The notes beneath the pieces were generated by a model, which was given only the letters and a program-made list of their open reading frames with translations, had not been told where the DNA came from and did no database searches. From Flaccisagitta enflata (Eukaryota > Chaetognatha > Sagittoidea > Aphragmophora), in assembly GCA_965153355.1 (NCBI GenBank), contig OZ231127.1, positions 9,424,001 to 9,488,000 of the forward strand: 64,000 nucleotides of DNA, given 5' to 3'. The position numbers and the translations under genes are program-made. This document shows, in pieces, positions 1 to 10,790 of the stretch; the stretch's first letter is position 1; the number at the start of each line of letters is the position of its first letter.

Positions 1-433
1 GATTTGGGCCTCAAGGTTGGGATTAGATATTCAAAGGGGGGGGACGGATGGAGAAATGGAGGTGGAAAGGGGACCAACCAACTAACGGACCAACTGACCG
101 ACCGACCGACATAGCGGGTGTAGAGTCGTGTAGCAAAGTTGGGTCTTAGGCCTCAAGGCTGGGATTTGGGACTCAATGCTGGGATTTGGGCCTCAAGGCT
201 GGGATTTGGGCCTCAAGGCTGGGATTTGGGCATCAAGGCTGGGATTTGGGCCTCAAGGCTGGGATTTGGGCCTCAAGGCTGGGATTTGGGCCTCAAGGTT
301 GGGATTTGGGCCTCAAGGTTGGGATTTGAGCTTCAAAGGGGGTGGACGGACGGAGAAATGGAGGAGGAGGGGGAGGAGAAATTTCCCCTATGTGTGAAAG
401 TATCATCGGCTCCTACGGGGCCGCTGCCCAAAA
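1..433 (-). mobile_element. G-family hairpin/TIR element, partial (window start)
   Basis: This is a reverse-oriented partial copy of the family seen complete at 47802 and 49681. It ends at about 433 with the terminal motif whose complement reads GGGCAGCGGCCCC, preceded by the family's purine tract and 8-10 copies of a 20-bp unit (GGGATTTGGGCCTCAAGGCT). A second, shorter block at 1-138 repeats the same outline, so the region is internally rearranged. It abuts the tetranucleotide tract of a HINE-like element, so it probably inserted there. It is non-coding: the open frames across it are products of the 20-bp repeat. Confidence 0.6.
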
Positions 434-518
434 AGGGGACCGACCGACCGACCGACAAACCAACCGACCAACCGACCGACCGACATAGCGGGGTGTAGAG
501 TCGCGTAGCACACGACTA
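434..518 (+). mobile_element. HINE-like element, 3' end fragment
   Basis: A (ACCG)n tract is followed by a gtgtagagtcgcg block and a terminal hairpin near 501-516. The 5' half is missing, apparently cut off by the G-family element on its left. Confidence 0.55.
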
Positions 519-532
519 GAAATTAAGGCCGG

Positions 533-764
533 ATTCACGGCTAACCAAGTGACGCGCGGGTAGGCAGGGGCAGTGATTAAAAAAGGTGCATCTGGACAGG
601 AGCGGTAACGCAAAAAAAAAAAAACGCCAAAAAAGGTAAAAAAAAGTTTGACGGACCAAAGGACTGAAGGATGGACGGACCAACGGATGGATGGACGGGC
701 GGACCCACAGATGGGCCTACAGATGGACGGACAAAGCGGGTTGTAGAGTCCCGTCAACGCGACT
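533..764 (+). mobile_element. HINE-like element
   Basis: It begins with an AAGGCCGGATTCACGG block, then GTGACGCGC near the 5' end, a poly-A-rich core, a mixed GGAC/GGAT tetranucleotide tract, and gtagagtcccgtcaacgcgact followed by A5. The layout matches the other copies (5' block, core, tetranucleotide tract, 3' hairpin, A-run), although the hairpin is imperfect. Confidence 0.65.
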
Positions 765-906
765 AAAAAGTGACGATTTGTCCGCGGTTTCTAAAATTTA
801 CAGTTTGGAAGACTGGTTCAAATCGCCTCTTGTTACCGCTTAAGCATTTCAGCGGTTCGTCAATCTGAATTGAGATAGTGTCGAACTCAATTTCGACGGG
901 TTTTTT

Positions 907-1217
907 AATCGCGTGCACGCGACTCTATGACCAGCTCTGTCCGTCTGTCTTGGTCGGTCCGTCGGTCTATCTGTCACGCTTGTTTGTTTTGTTTTTTTTT
1001 CGTTGTTTTTCGTCATTTTAAGTCATTTTAAGTTATTTCAATACAATTTTTGTTTAGTCTTTTAGTCTTTTAGTCTTTTAGTCTTTTAATCTTTTAGTCT
1101 TTTAATCTTTGAGTCTTTTAGTGATTTAGTGTTTTAGTGTTTTAGTCTTTTAGTGTTTTAGTCTTTTAATCTTATGGTCTTAACAACCGCACGCGACTGT
1201 AAGATGTTGGCCTTGTT
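907..1217 (-). mobile_element. HINE-like element, GTCTTTTA subfamily
   Basis: The 3' hairpin ATCGCGTGCACGCGACT is at the left edge, followed by a GTCC/GTCG tract, then about 15 copies of an AGTCTTTT unit. The right end reads GCACGCGACTGTAAGATG then TTGGCCTTGTT. GTCGCGTGC-type sequence in the hairpin is matched by GCACGCGAC near the other end. In copy B the same element is split by an insertion at 33288. Confidence 0.75.
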
Positions 1218-2411
1218 TACCGAAATAATCAGGGGATATTGAGGGGAAGAGATGAGGAGGGAAGAGATGAGGAGGGAAACAGATGGGAAAAAAGAGAAAA
1301 AAGAGGAAAAAAGAATTTTTGAGGAAATTATTCCTTTTTGCAGTACTAAAAAGTAAGATATAATAAGTACAAAACAATTTGACAATATTTTAACCTAAAA
1401 TATACTGTTTCAATGCTCTATGCACTATGGTGAGGACTAACATAGATTTTGAATTACGACGGGATGCATTGCGGTGGAGAAAATCAAAGGCAGGGGTGGG
1501 GGGAAATCAAAAGCGACTCAATTTTAAACACCCCTGACGATATTTCTCTTCAAGGAGTATGCGATGTCTCCGATTAATTTGTGGTTTTTCAAAACCACAA
1601 ATGTGCCTAGGTCTCAAATCCATTTTGTATCATTGCGGTTAAAAACCTTAGCGTTCTGTGCAAACCTCGCACACTGGAAAATAGGGCATGCTTACCCGTC
1701 TGTACCATCTGTCTGGAGTCTGTGAGAGCAATGGTTTACATTTTTGTACATAGAGGCCACCTCTTTTGATTGCCAGACAGTGCAATGAAAACAAAAAACT
1801 CTCACTCCCCTGCAGCTTCTCCTGCCTCTTAGCTGTCTCTGCTGTTCCTCAGCTGCATTTTGGTCCCGTTTTTTAAGGGAAAAAATCGATGAAACATGCG
1901 ATGATGGATTTTCATAATGCAATGAGCAGATATTGCAACTATTTTCCATGTGCTATAACTCCTAAAGTGATAAAAAGTGTATCTTCAGATTTTGAACCAA
2001 GAATCGTTATTGCCGTAGCTACAGATAGAGCCTAGTATTTCCATGGCAAAAGGCGGCAATGGATTTTTTTTCTGTCTCAGTAATGATATAAAGAGGAAAA
2101 CATTACTTAAAGTAACTTTCTGGGCAATACAAGATAAAGAATTGTTCAAAACTGGTGTGGATCACTTTCCATAAGACCTATCTATAGATCTATCAATCAA
2201 AAATTGAAATAAAAAATTCATTGTTTATACGCCATAATATTAAAAAAACGCCCTTAGTGCCTCGCCCTAAGTCAAATTGCATACGTGCAGGTTTAGGAGT
2301 GCCTGGAGTCGTAATAAAAGGAGTTTATGTTGAACATTATGATAGTGGTTTTGGTTATGGTTGTTTGTTGATAGTTATCTTCCACGATGCTGTTGTGTTT
2401 TCTTTTGTTTT
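1218..2411. other. Unassigned copy-A sequence
   Basis: No supported gene. A purine-rich stretch (GAGGAGGGAAGA, 1240-1320) and ordinary mixed sequence follow. 1665-2258 is absent from copy B. The absent part is bounded by a CCTCGC direct repeat on both sides, which suggests deletion by short homology in B or an insertion in A. Confidence 0.5.
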
Positions 2412-2426
2412 AGTAGTAGTAGTAGT
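2412..2426 (-). repeat. LINE 3' microsatellite tail (ACT)n
   Basis: Five AGT units on the plus strand lie immediately after the LINE 3' untranslated region. The flanking TTTTGTTTT continues in copy B without this tail, so the tail marks the element's 3' boundary. Confidence 0.6.
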
Positions 2427-2555
2427 AATTATCCTCGATGGAAGGCTTTGAGCCCGCATGGTGAGGAATTCATAGTCGGAATTCGAGGTGGATGATGTTG
2501 TAATATCTTGTAAATGGAGATTCTTGACTCGTTAAAATTCATCTCATCCACATCT

Positions 2556-4850
2556 TTAGGGGTTGTTATCGTCTCCGTTGTCGTTCTTGTCGTACAAGTT
2601 TTTGAACGCGTTTGTCGATTTGGCACATTTTGTCGTCTCTGGAAGATTGTTCCAATCGCTGACTACACGAGCTCTATAAAAGTGCTTACGAATGTCGAGG
2701 CGGTATGTGGGAACGTTCATGATGTGGGATTTTTTCGTTTCGCCGTGTGACGTTATCATTGTGTTAGATCGTGTCGCTCTCGCATTTTCTGGATCTTTGA
2801 ACGAGAACCACTCATTGGACTCAACGCGACTTATTCCCGTCACTGCCTTGAATACTTGAATTTGATCACCGCGTTTTCGGCGTTCTTCAAGCGATGTTAG
2901 TCCGACATTTTTTAGCCTTTCGTCATAATCGATGCCTTCTTTGTCGGAAATGGAACGAATCAGCCGTTTCTGGACTTTTTCCAGCGTGTCAATATCTTTC
3001 TGCATCCACGGATTCCATGCGGCAGCCGAGTACTCCAACTGGGGCCTGACAAATGTTTTGTACAGCGGGACCAGGTAATTAGACTTACGAAAGTGGAAGG
3101 AACGGAGAATCTTGCCAAGGGTCATATTAGCTTTTTTCGCGGCAGCTTCGCATTGTGTCGCCGGCTTCAACGACTGATGAACCCATACTCCTAGGTCCTT
3201 TTCCATCATCACTTCTTCCAATTTGAGACCGTCCATGTAATAATCGGTTTTACGATTATTGTTGCCAACATGCATGACTTTGCATTTACCTGCATTAAAG
3301 CACATTTCCCATTCTTTTGCCCACTTGTTGAGGTTGTCTAAATCTTCCTGCATCTTGCGCGCGTCTTCTTCGTTTTCGACAATCATCGCCATCTTTGTGT
3401 CGTCCGCAAATTTCCAAAGTAACGCATAGAGAGTTGCTGTGTCGACATCGTTAATGAAAACATTAAAGAGAATCGCACCAAGGACTGAGCCCTGTAAGAC
3501 GCTGCTAAGAACTTCTGCCCATTCCGAAAACTCGCCTTCAAGAACAACACGCTGTTTTCTCCCCGACAGCCAATCTTCAATCCATTTTAACAGTGCGCCT
3601 GCAATTCCAATGCTCCTTAGTTTTACAATAAGTCTGCGATGGCAGACTTTGTCAAAAGCCTTCGCAAAATCTAGATAGATTATGTCGAAGTTTCTTCCTT
3701 CATCCAGCCATTTTGTCATCTGATCGAGGAACTCGATTAGATTTGTCTGACAGGAACGACCAGTTCTGAAGCCATGCTGCGATTTATTGAACAGATTGTG
3801 GTTTTCAATATGAGTTGCCATGTCTGCCTTTATAATTCGCTCAAGAATTTTCCCCACAACACACGTAAGACTCACTCCCCTATAATTACTAGGGTCCGAC
3901 CTCTTACCCTTATTCTTGTAGATGGCGGTTATATGTGCGTTCCTCCAATCGTCTGGGATTTTCTTTGCTTCCATGGATTCTTTGAAAAGGATATATAGCG
4001 GTCGCGCGAGCTCCGTTTTAAGCATCTTGAGGACTTTGGGTGCCACACCGTCGGGTCCAGCCGCGGTTCCTTCTTTGAGCTCATCGATTATCTTGATAAT
4101 TCTTTCTTCCGAAATGTAGACGGCTTCTAGAAGTGGAACATCTGGATCATATTCGAGATTCGGGGGATCATTTTCACTTCGCGTAAATACGGAGGAGAAA
4201 AAGCGGCTGAATATGTCTGCTTGTTCCTTCGGATCTGCCGTCATCGTGCCATCGTCTCGACGGAGGGGTCCAGTCTTATCGCGATTTTTCTTGGCGCTGT
4301 TGATATGGGAATAAAATAGCTTAGGGTTAGACTTTCTGTTGTCGATGATACTCCTCACGTATAATTTTTTCCGTTTATCAACAAGCTTTTTAGTCGCTTT
4401 TTCGGCCTTCTTGTAAGCGCTTTTCGCGAGTTCAGTCTTTGACTGTTTCCATTTAACCCACGCCTCCTTTTTTGACTTTACACTACGCCGTATCTCATTG
4501 TTCATCCATCCCGGCTCGTTACGTTTCCTCGGTTTTCGTAAAGGGACCCATTGATTGGTGGCATTTCTCACTCGAATGAGAATGGCATCCCACATCTCGT
4601 CTACATTCATTCCTTCAAGTAGGGCGTCCCAATCGATCCGCATCTGTTCGCGCATTTTGTCCCAATTCGCCCGTCTATAGTTTTTAAACTGTTTTTTCAT
4701 CTCCGCATGCGACTGATCAATGTTCACTGAGAAAGCGATTATGTCATGGTCGCTTTTGCCGATTTTGCCGTCTGCAAACACGTTGTCTACCATACCTTCA
4801 GTGTTGGAGAATAGGAGATCGAGTGTGTTGCCGCCGTCGTGCGTCTCCCA
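2556..4850 (-). pseudogene. LINE ORF2, reverse transcriptase part
   Basis: The open frame from 4793 to 2556 (745 aa) would copy the element's RNA at a nicked target. It begins inside the last endonuclease block (SDHD at about 4756-4742), then has the RT fingers motif AGPDGVAPKVLK, the HGFR and FDKV blocks, the catalytic FADD at 3410-3399, and thumb blocks including MEKDLGVWV and YKTFVRPQLEY. These are characteristic of the CR1/Rex1/jockey group. The frame between 4850 and 4794 is also open, but an in-frame TAA at 4853-4851 separates it from the endonuclease. The catalytic part itself is open, so decay is recent. The exact CR1 subclade needs phylogeny. Confidence 0.9.
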
Positions 4851-5007
4851 TTAGACATGTTGCTCTAAGAATGAGTCGGAAGCAGCTTCGTAGAGAATCT
4901 CGCCTTTTCGTCCCGTGCTCCCTGTTTGCCAATTGATATCGGGAAGATTAAAATCACCCACAATAATGTATCGCCCTCGCAAATCTCGAATCCATTTACC
5001 CATTTTT
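4851..5007 (-). pseudogene. LINE ORF2, endonuclease C-terminal part
   Basis: This short open stretch resumes the APE-type endonuclease after a HINE-like insertion. It carries the metal-binding motif GDFNLPDINW at 4958-4929 and ends at the in-frame stop TAA at 4853-4851. The frame is compatible with the part upstream of the insertion. Endonucleases of this family nick the target DNA for priming. Confidence 0.8.
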
Positions 5008-5208
5008 AGTTGCGGACACGCAACTCTATAAGAGGCTTTGTCCGTCCGTCCGTCCGTCCGTCCGTCCGTCCGTCCGTCCGTTGGTCGGTCCGTGGACACG
5101 AGTCGAAAAGTGAGGAAATGAGCGTTTTAGAACGTTTTTAGTTGCAGACATATGCATTCCCGCCCCTGCCCACCCGTCCGCAACTGATGGCCGTGTATCC
5201 GGCCTTGT
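5008..5208 (-). mobile_element. HINE-like element inside LINE endonuclease
   Basis: The left edge is the hairpin AGTTGCGGACACGCAACT, followed by nine GTCC repeats and a core ending CCCACCCGTCCGCAACTG, then CCGTGTATCCGGCCTTGTT. The hairpin contains GTTGCGGAC and the other end contains its reverse complement GTCCGCAAC. On the minus strand the coding frame runs GATGA to AAAAATGGG across the insertion with no duplicated bases, so the element inserted between identical A (T) bases without a target duplication. Confidence 0.9.
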
Positions 5209-5923
5209 TTCATCATTTTCACGCGACGAGTTTGGTGATCTATAAACCGTGTGAATACTTATGTCGTTACGTTGACACTTGATTTTAAGGGATGCATGTT
5301 GTGTGAATACATTGTCCGATTCTTCGTACCACGCGTGAATTTCTTTTTTAACATAAACGAGAATGCCCCCGCCTCTTCCTCCACTCGTGTCTTCTCTATC
5401 TTTTCTTACAATTATCATATAGCCATCTATAAGCAGATAGTCGTTCGATATAGTTTCGTTCGTCCATGACTCGGTGATAATGATTATGTCAGGGTTGCGT
5501 GTTGCCGATATCGCTTTGAGCTCATTAATCTTATTTACTATGCTTCTAGCGTTAGTATACAAGACACGTACTCCTCCGCTATAACCATTTCCGCCAACGT
5601 TATCGTCTACATTAAAGCGGAATTGATTACGGGATATATCATCATTGTTACCGGTCACATTGTTATTACTATAGGATGCATCGTTGTAATTCTTTTTAGA
5701 CGCATCGTTGGCCTCATTGTTGCTACTACATATAGGACGCATCGTTGTAATTGTTTTTAGACGCATCGTTGGCCTCATCATTTACAAATATATCCCCGAC
5801 ATTATCACATTCAGTAAATTCCCAGTTGCTATCAACATTGTGAGAATCGTCGCAAACTATTGACCATCGTTCACACCCGCTCCTCGAATCTCCGGCACGG
5901 AGATCACTCTTTTCTTCCCCCAT
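5209..5923 (-). pseudogene. LINE ORF2, N-terminal and first endonuclease part
   Basis: The likely start is the ATG at 5923, overlapping the end of ORF1 by about 67 bp. An N/D-rich linker follows, in which a unit of about 60 bp encoding NEANDAS..YNDAS is tandemly duplicated (5670-5790). The frame shifts at this duplication. From about 5600 the endonuclease is recognisable: VRVLYTNARSIVNKINEL, then IIIITESW with the catalytic glutamate, then HTVYRSPN. It is cut off at 5208 by the HINE-like insertion. Confidence 0.8.
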
Positions 5924-6372
5924 GGCCCTACAGCTATGAATTTCACTGGTCTGCCGTCGTTTTTTGCTTCGTTTGATTTGCGATCAGCCTCGTCTCTCGC
6001 TTTGGCGTCATTTTTCCGCGCTTCTTCTCTTTGTTGCCAAGTCAGGTCGCGATTGATGAAAACTTTTTTCCATCTTTCAGATGACCCCAGCTTACGTGCG
6101 TTGCTAATGAGGCGAGCTCGTTTTTCCTCATCTTCAATCCGGACTAGGAGAGGCCTTGGCTTTTCTCTAGCCGCATCCCAGCGGCCAAGTCTGAACTTGA
6201 CCTCCATAGCATCTTCCATGTCAACGCCTGTGGCAGCAGCAATTTCTTTGACAATTTTCTTCTCTTTGTCGCGTCTTACCTCAGCGTCGATCTCGTCATG
6301 CTCGGTGATGCCGTAGAAGATGAGATTGGCATCCCTGTCATCTCTTTCCTTCATCTCATTGCTGATGGCCTT
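5857..6372 (-). pseudogene. LINE ORF1, C-terminal RNA-binding part
   Basis: From about residue NEMKERDDRDANLIFYG the frame encodes a charged domain (LIFYGITE, RLGRW, PRPLLVRI, VFINRDLTWQQREEARK) typical of RRM-type ORF1 proteins that coat LINE RNA. It stops at 5859-5857. Its upstream part is separated by a G-family element. Deleting 6373-7193 would join the two parts in frame, consistent with a single insertion into an intact ORF1. Confidence 0.8.
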
Positions 6373-7193
6373 TTTGGGCAGCGGCCCCGAAGGGGACGAA
6401 GTCCTGTAGAACACAGGGGGAATCTGTCCGTCCGTCCGTCCGTACGTCCGTACGTCCGTACGTCCGTCCCCCCCCCGGCCCCACCCTCAGGGCTTCGTCT
6501 CCTTTGGGGCCCGAAATCCAAACTGTATGGCCCAAATCCAAGCAAAATGGCCAAAATCCAGCCAAAATGGGCCAAATCCAGGCAAAATGGCCTAAGACCA
6601 GGTAAAATGGGCCAAATCTGCTAAGAAATCCTGAATTCTGGCCTGAGTTCTATTATCTTGGCCCCTTAAACTTAGATTCTAGCTCCCAAAACCCACATCC
6701 AAGCCTTAGAGACCCAGATCCTGACCTTTAGGACCCAGATTCGGACCTCAAAGACCTAGGTGCTGGCCTTAAAAACCTAAATCCTAACCTCAGAGACCCA
6801 AATCCTGGCCTCAGAAACTGTTATCCTTGCCTCTGAGACCAAGAAATTGGTCTCTGAGACCCAGATTCTGGCCTCAGAGACCCAGATCCTGGCCTGCTCC
6901 TCCCTCAACTTAACCTACAAACTATACAATAAGGGCAAGGGTACCATTGTCCATATACTGCGTTTTGTCATTTCTCCATGGTATTCAATGAAAATTTGAA
7001 TTAAAGGGCATTCCGGACAGAAGGAAAGCAGACAGGACGGACGGACGGATGGACGGATGGACAGATTCCCCCTGTGTTCTACAGGACTTCGTCCCCTTCG
7101 GGGCCGCTGCCCTGCTCCCTCTCAACCTTAATCACTTCCTACCCAAGCAGGGCACGGGTACCGCTGACCACTTACTGCCTTTGGGCTGCTATT
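6373..7193. mobile_element. G-family hairpin/TIR element inside LINE ORF1
   Basis: The left end is GGGCAGCGGCCCC plus a GAAGGGG hairpin, then a subfamily-specific stretch (GACGAAGTCCTGTAGAACAC) and GTCC/GTAC repeats. The right side, ending at about 7112, is the inverted complement of all of this. Another 80 bp beyond the inverted repeat (to CTATT at 7193) is shared with the copies at 48321 and 50270, so the true right end is there. Internal repeats of about 18 bp (AAATGGCCAAAATCCAGCC) fill 6500-6900. ORF1 reads in frame across the insertion with no duplicated target. Confidence 0.8.
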
Positions 7194-7700
7194 AACTTCT
7201 TCCTTGGTTCGTTCCATGCCTGTTTCAACCTCTTTCTCGACCCTTACCATTCCTTCCTTTACCTGGTCCGTGTTCGATTCCAGCTTGGCGACCTTCTCGA
7301 TGAGGACTTTGTTCTCCAGCGTTACGGCCTTCAGTTGATTTTTCAACTCTTTGATTTCGTCCTTAAAGAAGGATTTGATTTCCTTGTTCTCTTCTCTCAC
7401 GGCTTTGATCTCGTCAGCTTGCTGCTTGAAGGTCGTGTTGGAGAATTCGAGATACCTTCGGCAAATGAGGCAAAAGAAGGGCGAAATTCCATGTACTTTG
7501 GCCATCGTTTCGCAATTTTCGGCAAACTCGGGCGTCATGCCGTCAATGCAGGACATGTGATAGAGAAAGTTGCACGCGCCGCCGCACGGGAGACTGCTGC
7601 CATTGCCGACGACGCACTCCTTCATACACGTGCCGCACGGGTTTTTCACCTTCGCGTTCCTCAATCGCGTAGAACCGGGAGTATTTTTTTCGTCACCCAT
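7194..7700 (-). pseudogene. LINE ORF1, N-terminal zinc-finger and coiled-coil part
   Basis: The ATG at 7700 starts a frame with a PHD-like cysteine/histidine cluster: CGTCMKEC, CGGACNFLYHMSC, CETMA, then FFCLIC. A long heptad-rich segment follows (about residues 85-170: EIKAVREENKEIKSFFKDEIKELKNQL). PHD or similar fingers plus coiled coils occur in ORF1 of several CR1-group LINEs, where the coiled coil drives multimerisation. The real ORF1 sequence ends at the V codon abutting 7194. The residues continuing to 7128 come from the inserted element. Confidence 0.8.
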
Positions 7701-7734
7701 AGTTTCTTATTTGGAGAAGGCGTGATCGGCGACG

Positions 7735-8030
7735 TTTCTGGCAGCGTCACGTCAGCGTCTTTTTTTTCACGGCGTCCTTTCCGCGCAGCGTCTCGTCAGC
7801 GTCTTTTTTCACGGTGTCGTTTCCGCGCAGCGTCCGATGATGCGGCGTCTCGTCAGCGTCTTTTTTCACGGCGTTGTTCCAACGCAGCGCAGCGTCCGAT
7901 GACGCTGCGTCTCGTCAGCGTCCTTTTTCACGGCGTCGTTCCAACGCAGCGTCAGATGACGCGGCGTCTTGTCAGCGTCTTTCTTTCTTCAAGGCGTCGT
8001 TCCAACGCAGCGTCAGCGTCCGTGTCGAAC
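7735..8030 (-). repeat. LINE 5' region tandem repeats
   Basis: Five to six imperfect units of about 50-60 bp share CGTCAGCGTC, a T-run, CACGGCGTC and CCAACGCAGCGT. They lie directly upstream of ORF1 on the minus strand. Tandem monomers in the 5' region act as promoters in some LINEs; that role here is inference. Confidence 0.65.
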
Positions 8031-8313
8031 TTGTAACCGAGGAACTGTTTCTGTTTCTCAAATCGCAATCGTCTCGAGTTTTAATTCAAAGCATGAGTTG
8101 GCCTCACACCTGGTTGGCCTCTCTTCATGAGTTTTGAGTTTGGATCATGAGTGCAGGGGAAGCAGTTTTCAGAATTTGATATGTAATTCTTTATAGGGCT
8201 CGGGGCCGCGTATCTGAAAAAGATCGCTTGACCAAGACGACCTCCAGCCGTTTTCGACAATAACCGGGAACGCCTGGAGCCCGTCTTAATCAAGCAAATA
8301 AAAGAATTTTAGC

Positions 8314-8345
<32 letters not shown>

Positions 8346-8580
8346 TTTATTTTATGGTTTTTGGTTTTTGGTTTTTGGTTTTTAGTTTTTAGTTTTTAGT
8401 TTTTAGTTTTTAGTTTTTAGTTTTTAGTTTTTAGTTTTTAGTTTTTAGTTTTTAGTTTTTAGTTTTTAGTTTCGAGTTTCGAGTTTCGAGTTTCGAGTTT
8501 CGAGTTTTGAGTTTTGAGTTTTGAGTTTTGAGTTTTGAGTTTTGAGTTTTGAGTTTTTGGTTTTTGGTTTTTGGTTTTCT
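8314..8580. repeat. GGTTCT then (GTTTTTA/G)n tract
   Basis: A GGTTCT hexamer run (8314-8340) is followed by heptamer runs drifting through GGTTTTT, GTTTTTA, GTTTCGA and GTTTTGA. Copy B has a longer version at 35268-35650 (about 40 units). Confidence 0.9.
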
Positions 8581-8621
8581 TTTCAAATCGTGTAGTAGAT
8601 GTCTTCTTCCTATATTCTTTT

Positions 8622-8839
8622 CAGTTGTGGACACGCAACTCTATAGGAGGCTTTGTCGGTCCGTCCGCGTTCGTTCTTGGTCCGTCCTTGGTCCGTTGGT
8701 CCGTTGCTCCATCAGCGTAAGTCGAAAAGTGGGAAAAAGAGCGTTTTAGAACGCTTTGTGTTTGTGTCTATGTTTGGAAGGGGGTTGGCCACTCCTGCCC
8801 ACCCATCCGCAATGATATTGTGACCCCGCGTCACGTGTT
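8622..8839 (-). mobile_element. HINE-like element, worn 5' end
   Basis: Hairpin AGTTGTGGACACGCAACT, GTCC tract, and core GAGTCGAAAAGTGGGAAAAAGAGCGTTTTAGAACG. The right end keeps CCCACCCATCCGCAA but lacks the CCGGCCTTGTT block. The equivalent copy is at 35691. Confidence 0.7.
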
Positions 8840-10276
8840 CATTTCTTTGTGATGAAATTGGTTAACAACATATTTGACACGTGTTGAAGAGCGTTTACTC
8901 TTTCTTTTCCTTTTCAATAATTCACCATCCTGTTCACGAAGACTGACCTTTAATCATCAATTCTATTTTTAATATCTGAGCCTGAGTTGCCGACGTTCGA
9001 TATTACATTGGGTTTTGATAGAAGTTCACATATGTTGTTGTAATCACCCGATTCTTTCTCGCTGTGCTTCCCTGTGGTGCTACAATTGCCACACGTAAAA
9101 AACAGTGATAGCCGCAAGAGAGATACATTGCGAAAAAATTGTCAAAGTAATTGACAACTTGATGATGCTGTGCAATGGTCAATAGTATCTCCTCGGTAGA
9201 GCTCTAATTCGTCATTGCTTATAGATTTACTAGAAAGAATACTGGCAGAGGGATCATAATCCGGTGATCTTGGCTTCACCACCCCCTAATATCTATGGCT
9301 GTCCAACCGTCCGTCCGTCTGTTACGCCTGTTCTCAGCACTTTTCAACCGCAGGGATGTCACATGCTCTCGCTGTTGCTCTTGATCTCCCTCTCTCTCTC
9401 CCTCTCCCTACTCAGATTCGCAGTAATTATCGTCTTCATCATCGTCATCTACACGCAGTGACATAGTCAGGACGCATCGTTGCCAGGTCGAGCTTGTTGT
9501 TATAAAATGTTGCCTCATCAAACCGCAATTAGTAACAAAAATAAGCTTTTCGAATTTTTCCTGATTGCAAAATCCAAGCCCTTCCTAACAAAACATTGGG
9601 GCTTGACTTGAACAGCGTCGAATTTCTCTGATTGTGGTGAATATATGTGTTATGTGTTCGTGTTTCATAATTGACTCGTCCAAGGGATATCCAAATGATG
9701 TTGAGTCACGTGCATGCGACTAGAAAACAACCGATATCTTTTCATTGTTTTGGAAAGCTATTAAGAACCAGATGAGTAAAGACGCAACCAAAGTTTTAGC
9801 TAGTAAGAACCAGATGAGTGAAGGCGCAACCCAAGTTTTAGTCCCTGCGATATCAGAGGCAATTGTAAGAAATTATACAGCAGATTAGAAATCATCAAAT
9901 GAGTCACTGACGTGTTTGTTGTGAACGAAGCAGCGTGTGCGTGTCGCTCAAAAGATTTCAGCGCCTCTGTTATATGATTCATATTTTGATGTATCTAAAA
10001 TTGTCTAGAATTTCTTCTGCAACAATGAAAGTCATTATTTGTCATTGAAAACTTCGACAAAATCTCAAGTCAATCAACTGAGAAAATATAGAAACAAAGG
10101 CTTGTTTATGATATGACTCATCCTTCGGGATTAGGCTAGTCCAAAGGGCAAAAGGGGAAAGTATCAGGTTTGTTTTCTTTGAGCTATTACTAATTTTATA
10201 CGTTAAGTCAGTCCTTGGAACAATCTCGTGGATTTCATTTTTCCTTCACACCTCAATATTGGTGGTAATTAGTTTT
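8840..10276. other. Unassigned sequence shared with copy B
   Basis: No supported gene. A short GTCC tract and a CTGTTACGCC block at 9300-9345 look like a HINE fragment. Two near-identical 24-bp blocks (TAAGAACCAGATGAGT) occur at 9762 and 9805. The second copy is at 35910-37340. Confidence 0.5.
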
Positions 10277-10790
10277 CGTAGCGTGCAACGCGACGCTTTA
10301 CCCGACTTTGTTGGTCAATTCGTTCGTCAGTCCATCGTTTCTATTTTGCCGTATAATAGGATTTGGCCCTTCCCAAATGCCCTGGTGACCTAATATACCA
10401 TTGGCCATGCCCAGCATTTGGGCTGAATTAGGTTAAGGTTGTCAGATCCTTTGCCTACAACACGGATAAACAACATTTAAAAATTATGATATTAATAAGA
10501 TTTGCCAGGACTCAGGTGGCTGTGCCCAAGTTTGATCATGCCCGCCATTCACCTTATTTCCCATAGGAAAGAATTTTGGCCCCCAACATTCACTTTTATA
10601 CTGATAAAGAGGGGGAAGGCCCCACCCTGCCAAAGCGACTGCTCTAGTCGAGTATCAGGCCTTATCATTCTCAGGCACTTGCAGACTGCAGTTGCGGAGT
10701 TTCTATCATGAAAGGGTTGGTCATTGAAGAGACATTGAAGGTGCGGCCTACTCAAACAAGGATAGAAAATCACGCGAGCCGAAGAAGCTT
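10277..10790 (-). mobile_element. Degenerate HINE-like element
   Basis: A CGTAGCGTGCAACGCGACGCT palindrome is followed by TTTACCCGACTTTGTTGGTC and a short tetranucleotide tract. The downstream sequence has family-like phrases, but no clear end was found. Copy B retains only the part before 10378. Confidence 0.45.

Larger units (their letters stand above)
2412..8300 (-). mobile_element. CR1-like LINE retrotransposon, near full length, inactivated
   Basis: On the minus strand the order is: 5' region with about 57-bp tandem repeats (8030-7735), ORF1 with zinc finger, coiled coil and RNA-binding part (7700-5857), ORF2 with an APE-type endonuclease and reverse transcriptase (5923-2556), and a 3' end finishing in (ACT)n at 2426-2412. 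Short microsatellite tails are typical of CR1/L2-group elements. Copy B has the uninterrupted site (TTTTGTTTTGG at 35264-35274), which supports a single insertion into a T-rich tract. Both ORFs are broken, by a G-family element in ORF1, a HINE-like element in the endonuclease, a frameshift, and one internal stop. The 5' boundary is uncertain by about 50 bp and no clear target duplication was found. Confidence 0.85.

Noticed and set aside
139-498. 119-aa tryptophan/glycine-rich frame
   Set aside because: It comes from the 20-bp GGGATTTGGGCCTCAAGGCT repeat of a G-family element; similar frames appear at 49709-50120.
413-757. 114-aa and similar frames containing RPSVRPSV or PTDGRTDG repeats (many sites)
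   Set aside because: These are read-throughs of the GTCC/GACC tetranucleotide tracts of HINE-like elements.
5856-6316. 126-aa plus-strand frame opposite LINE ORF1
   Set aside because: It is a shadow of the minus-strand ORF1, which has recognisable domains.
8385-8470. GTTTTTA/TTTTAG tracts as interstitial telomere repeats
   Set aside because: The unit drifts (GTTTTTG, GTTTCGA, GTTTTGA) and matches no standard animal telomere repeat; it is better called a simple heptamer tract.
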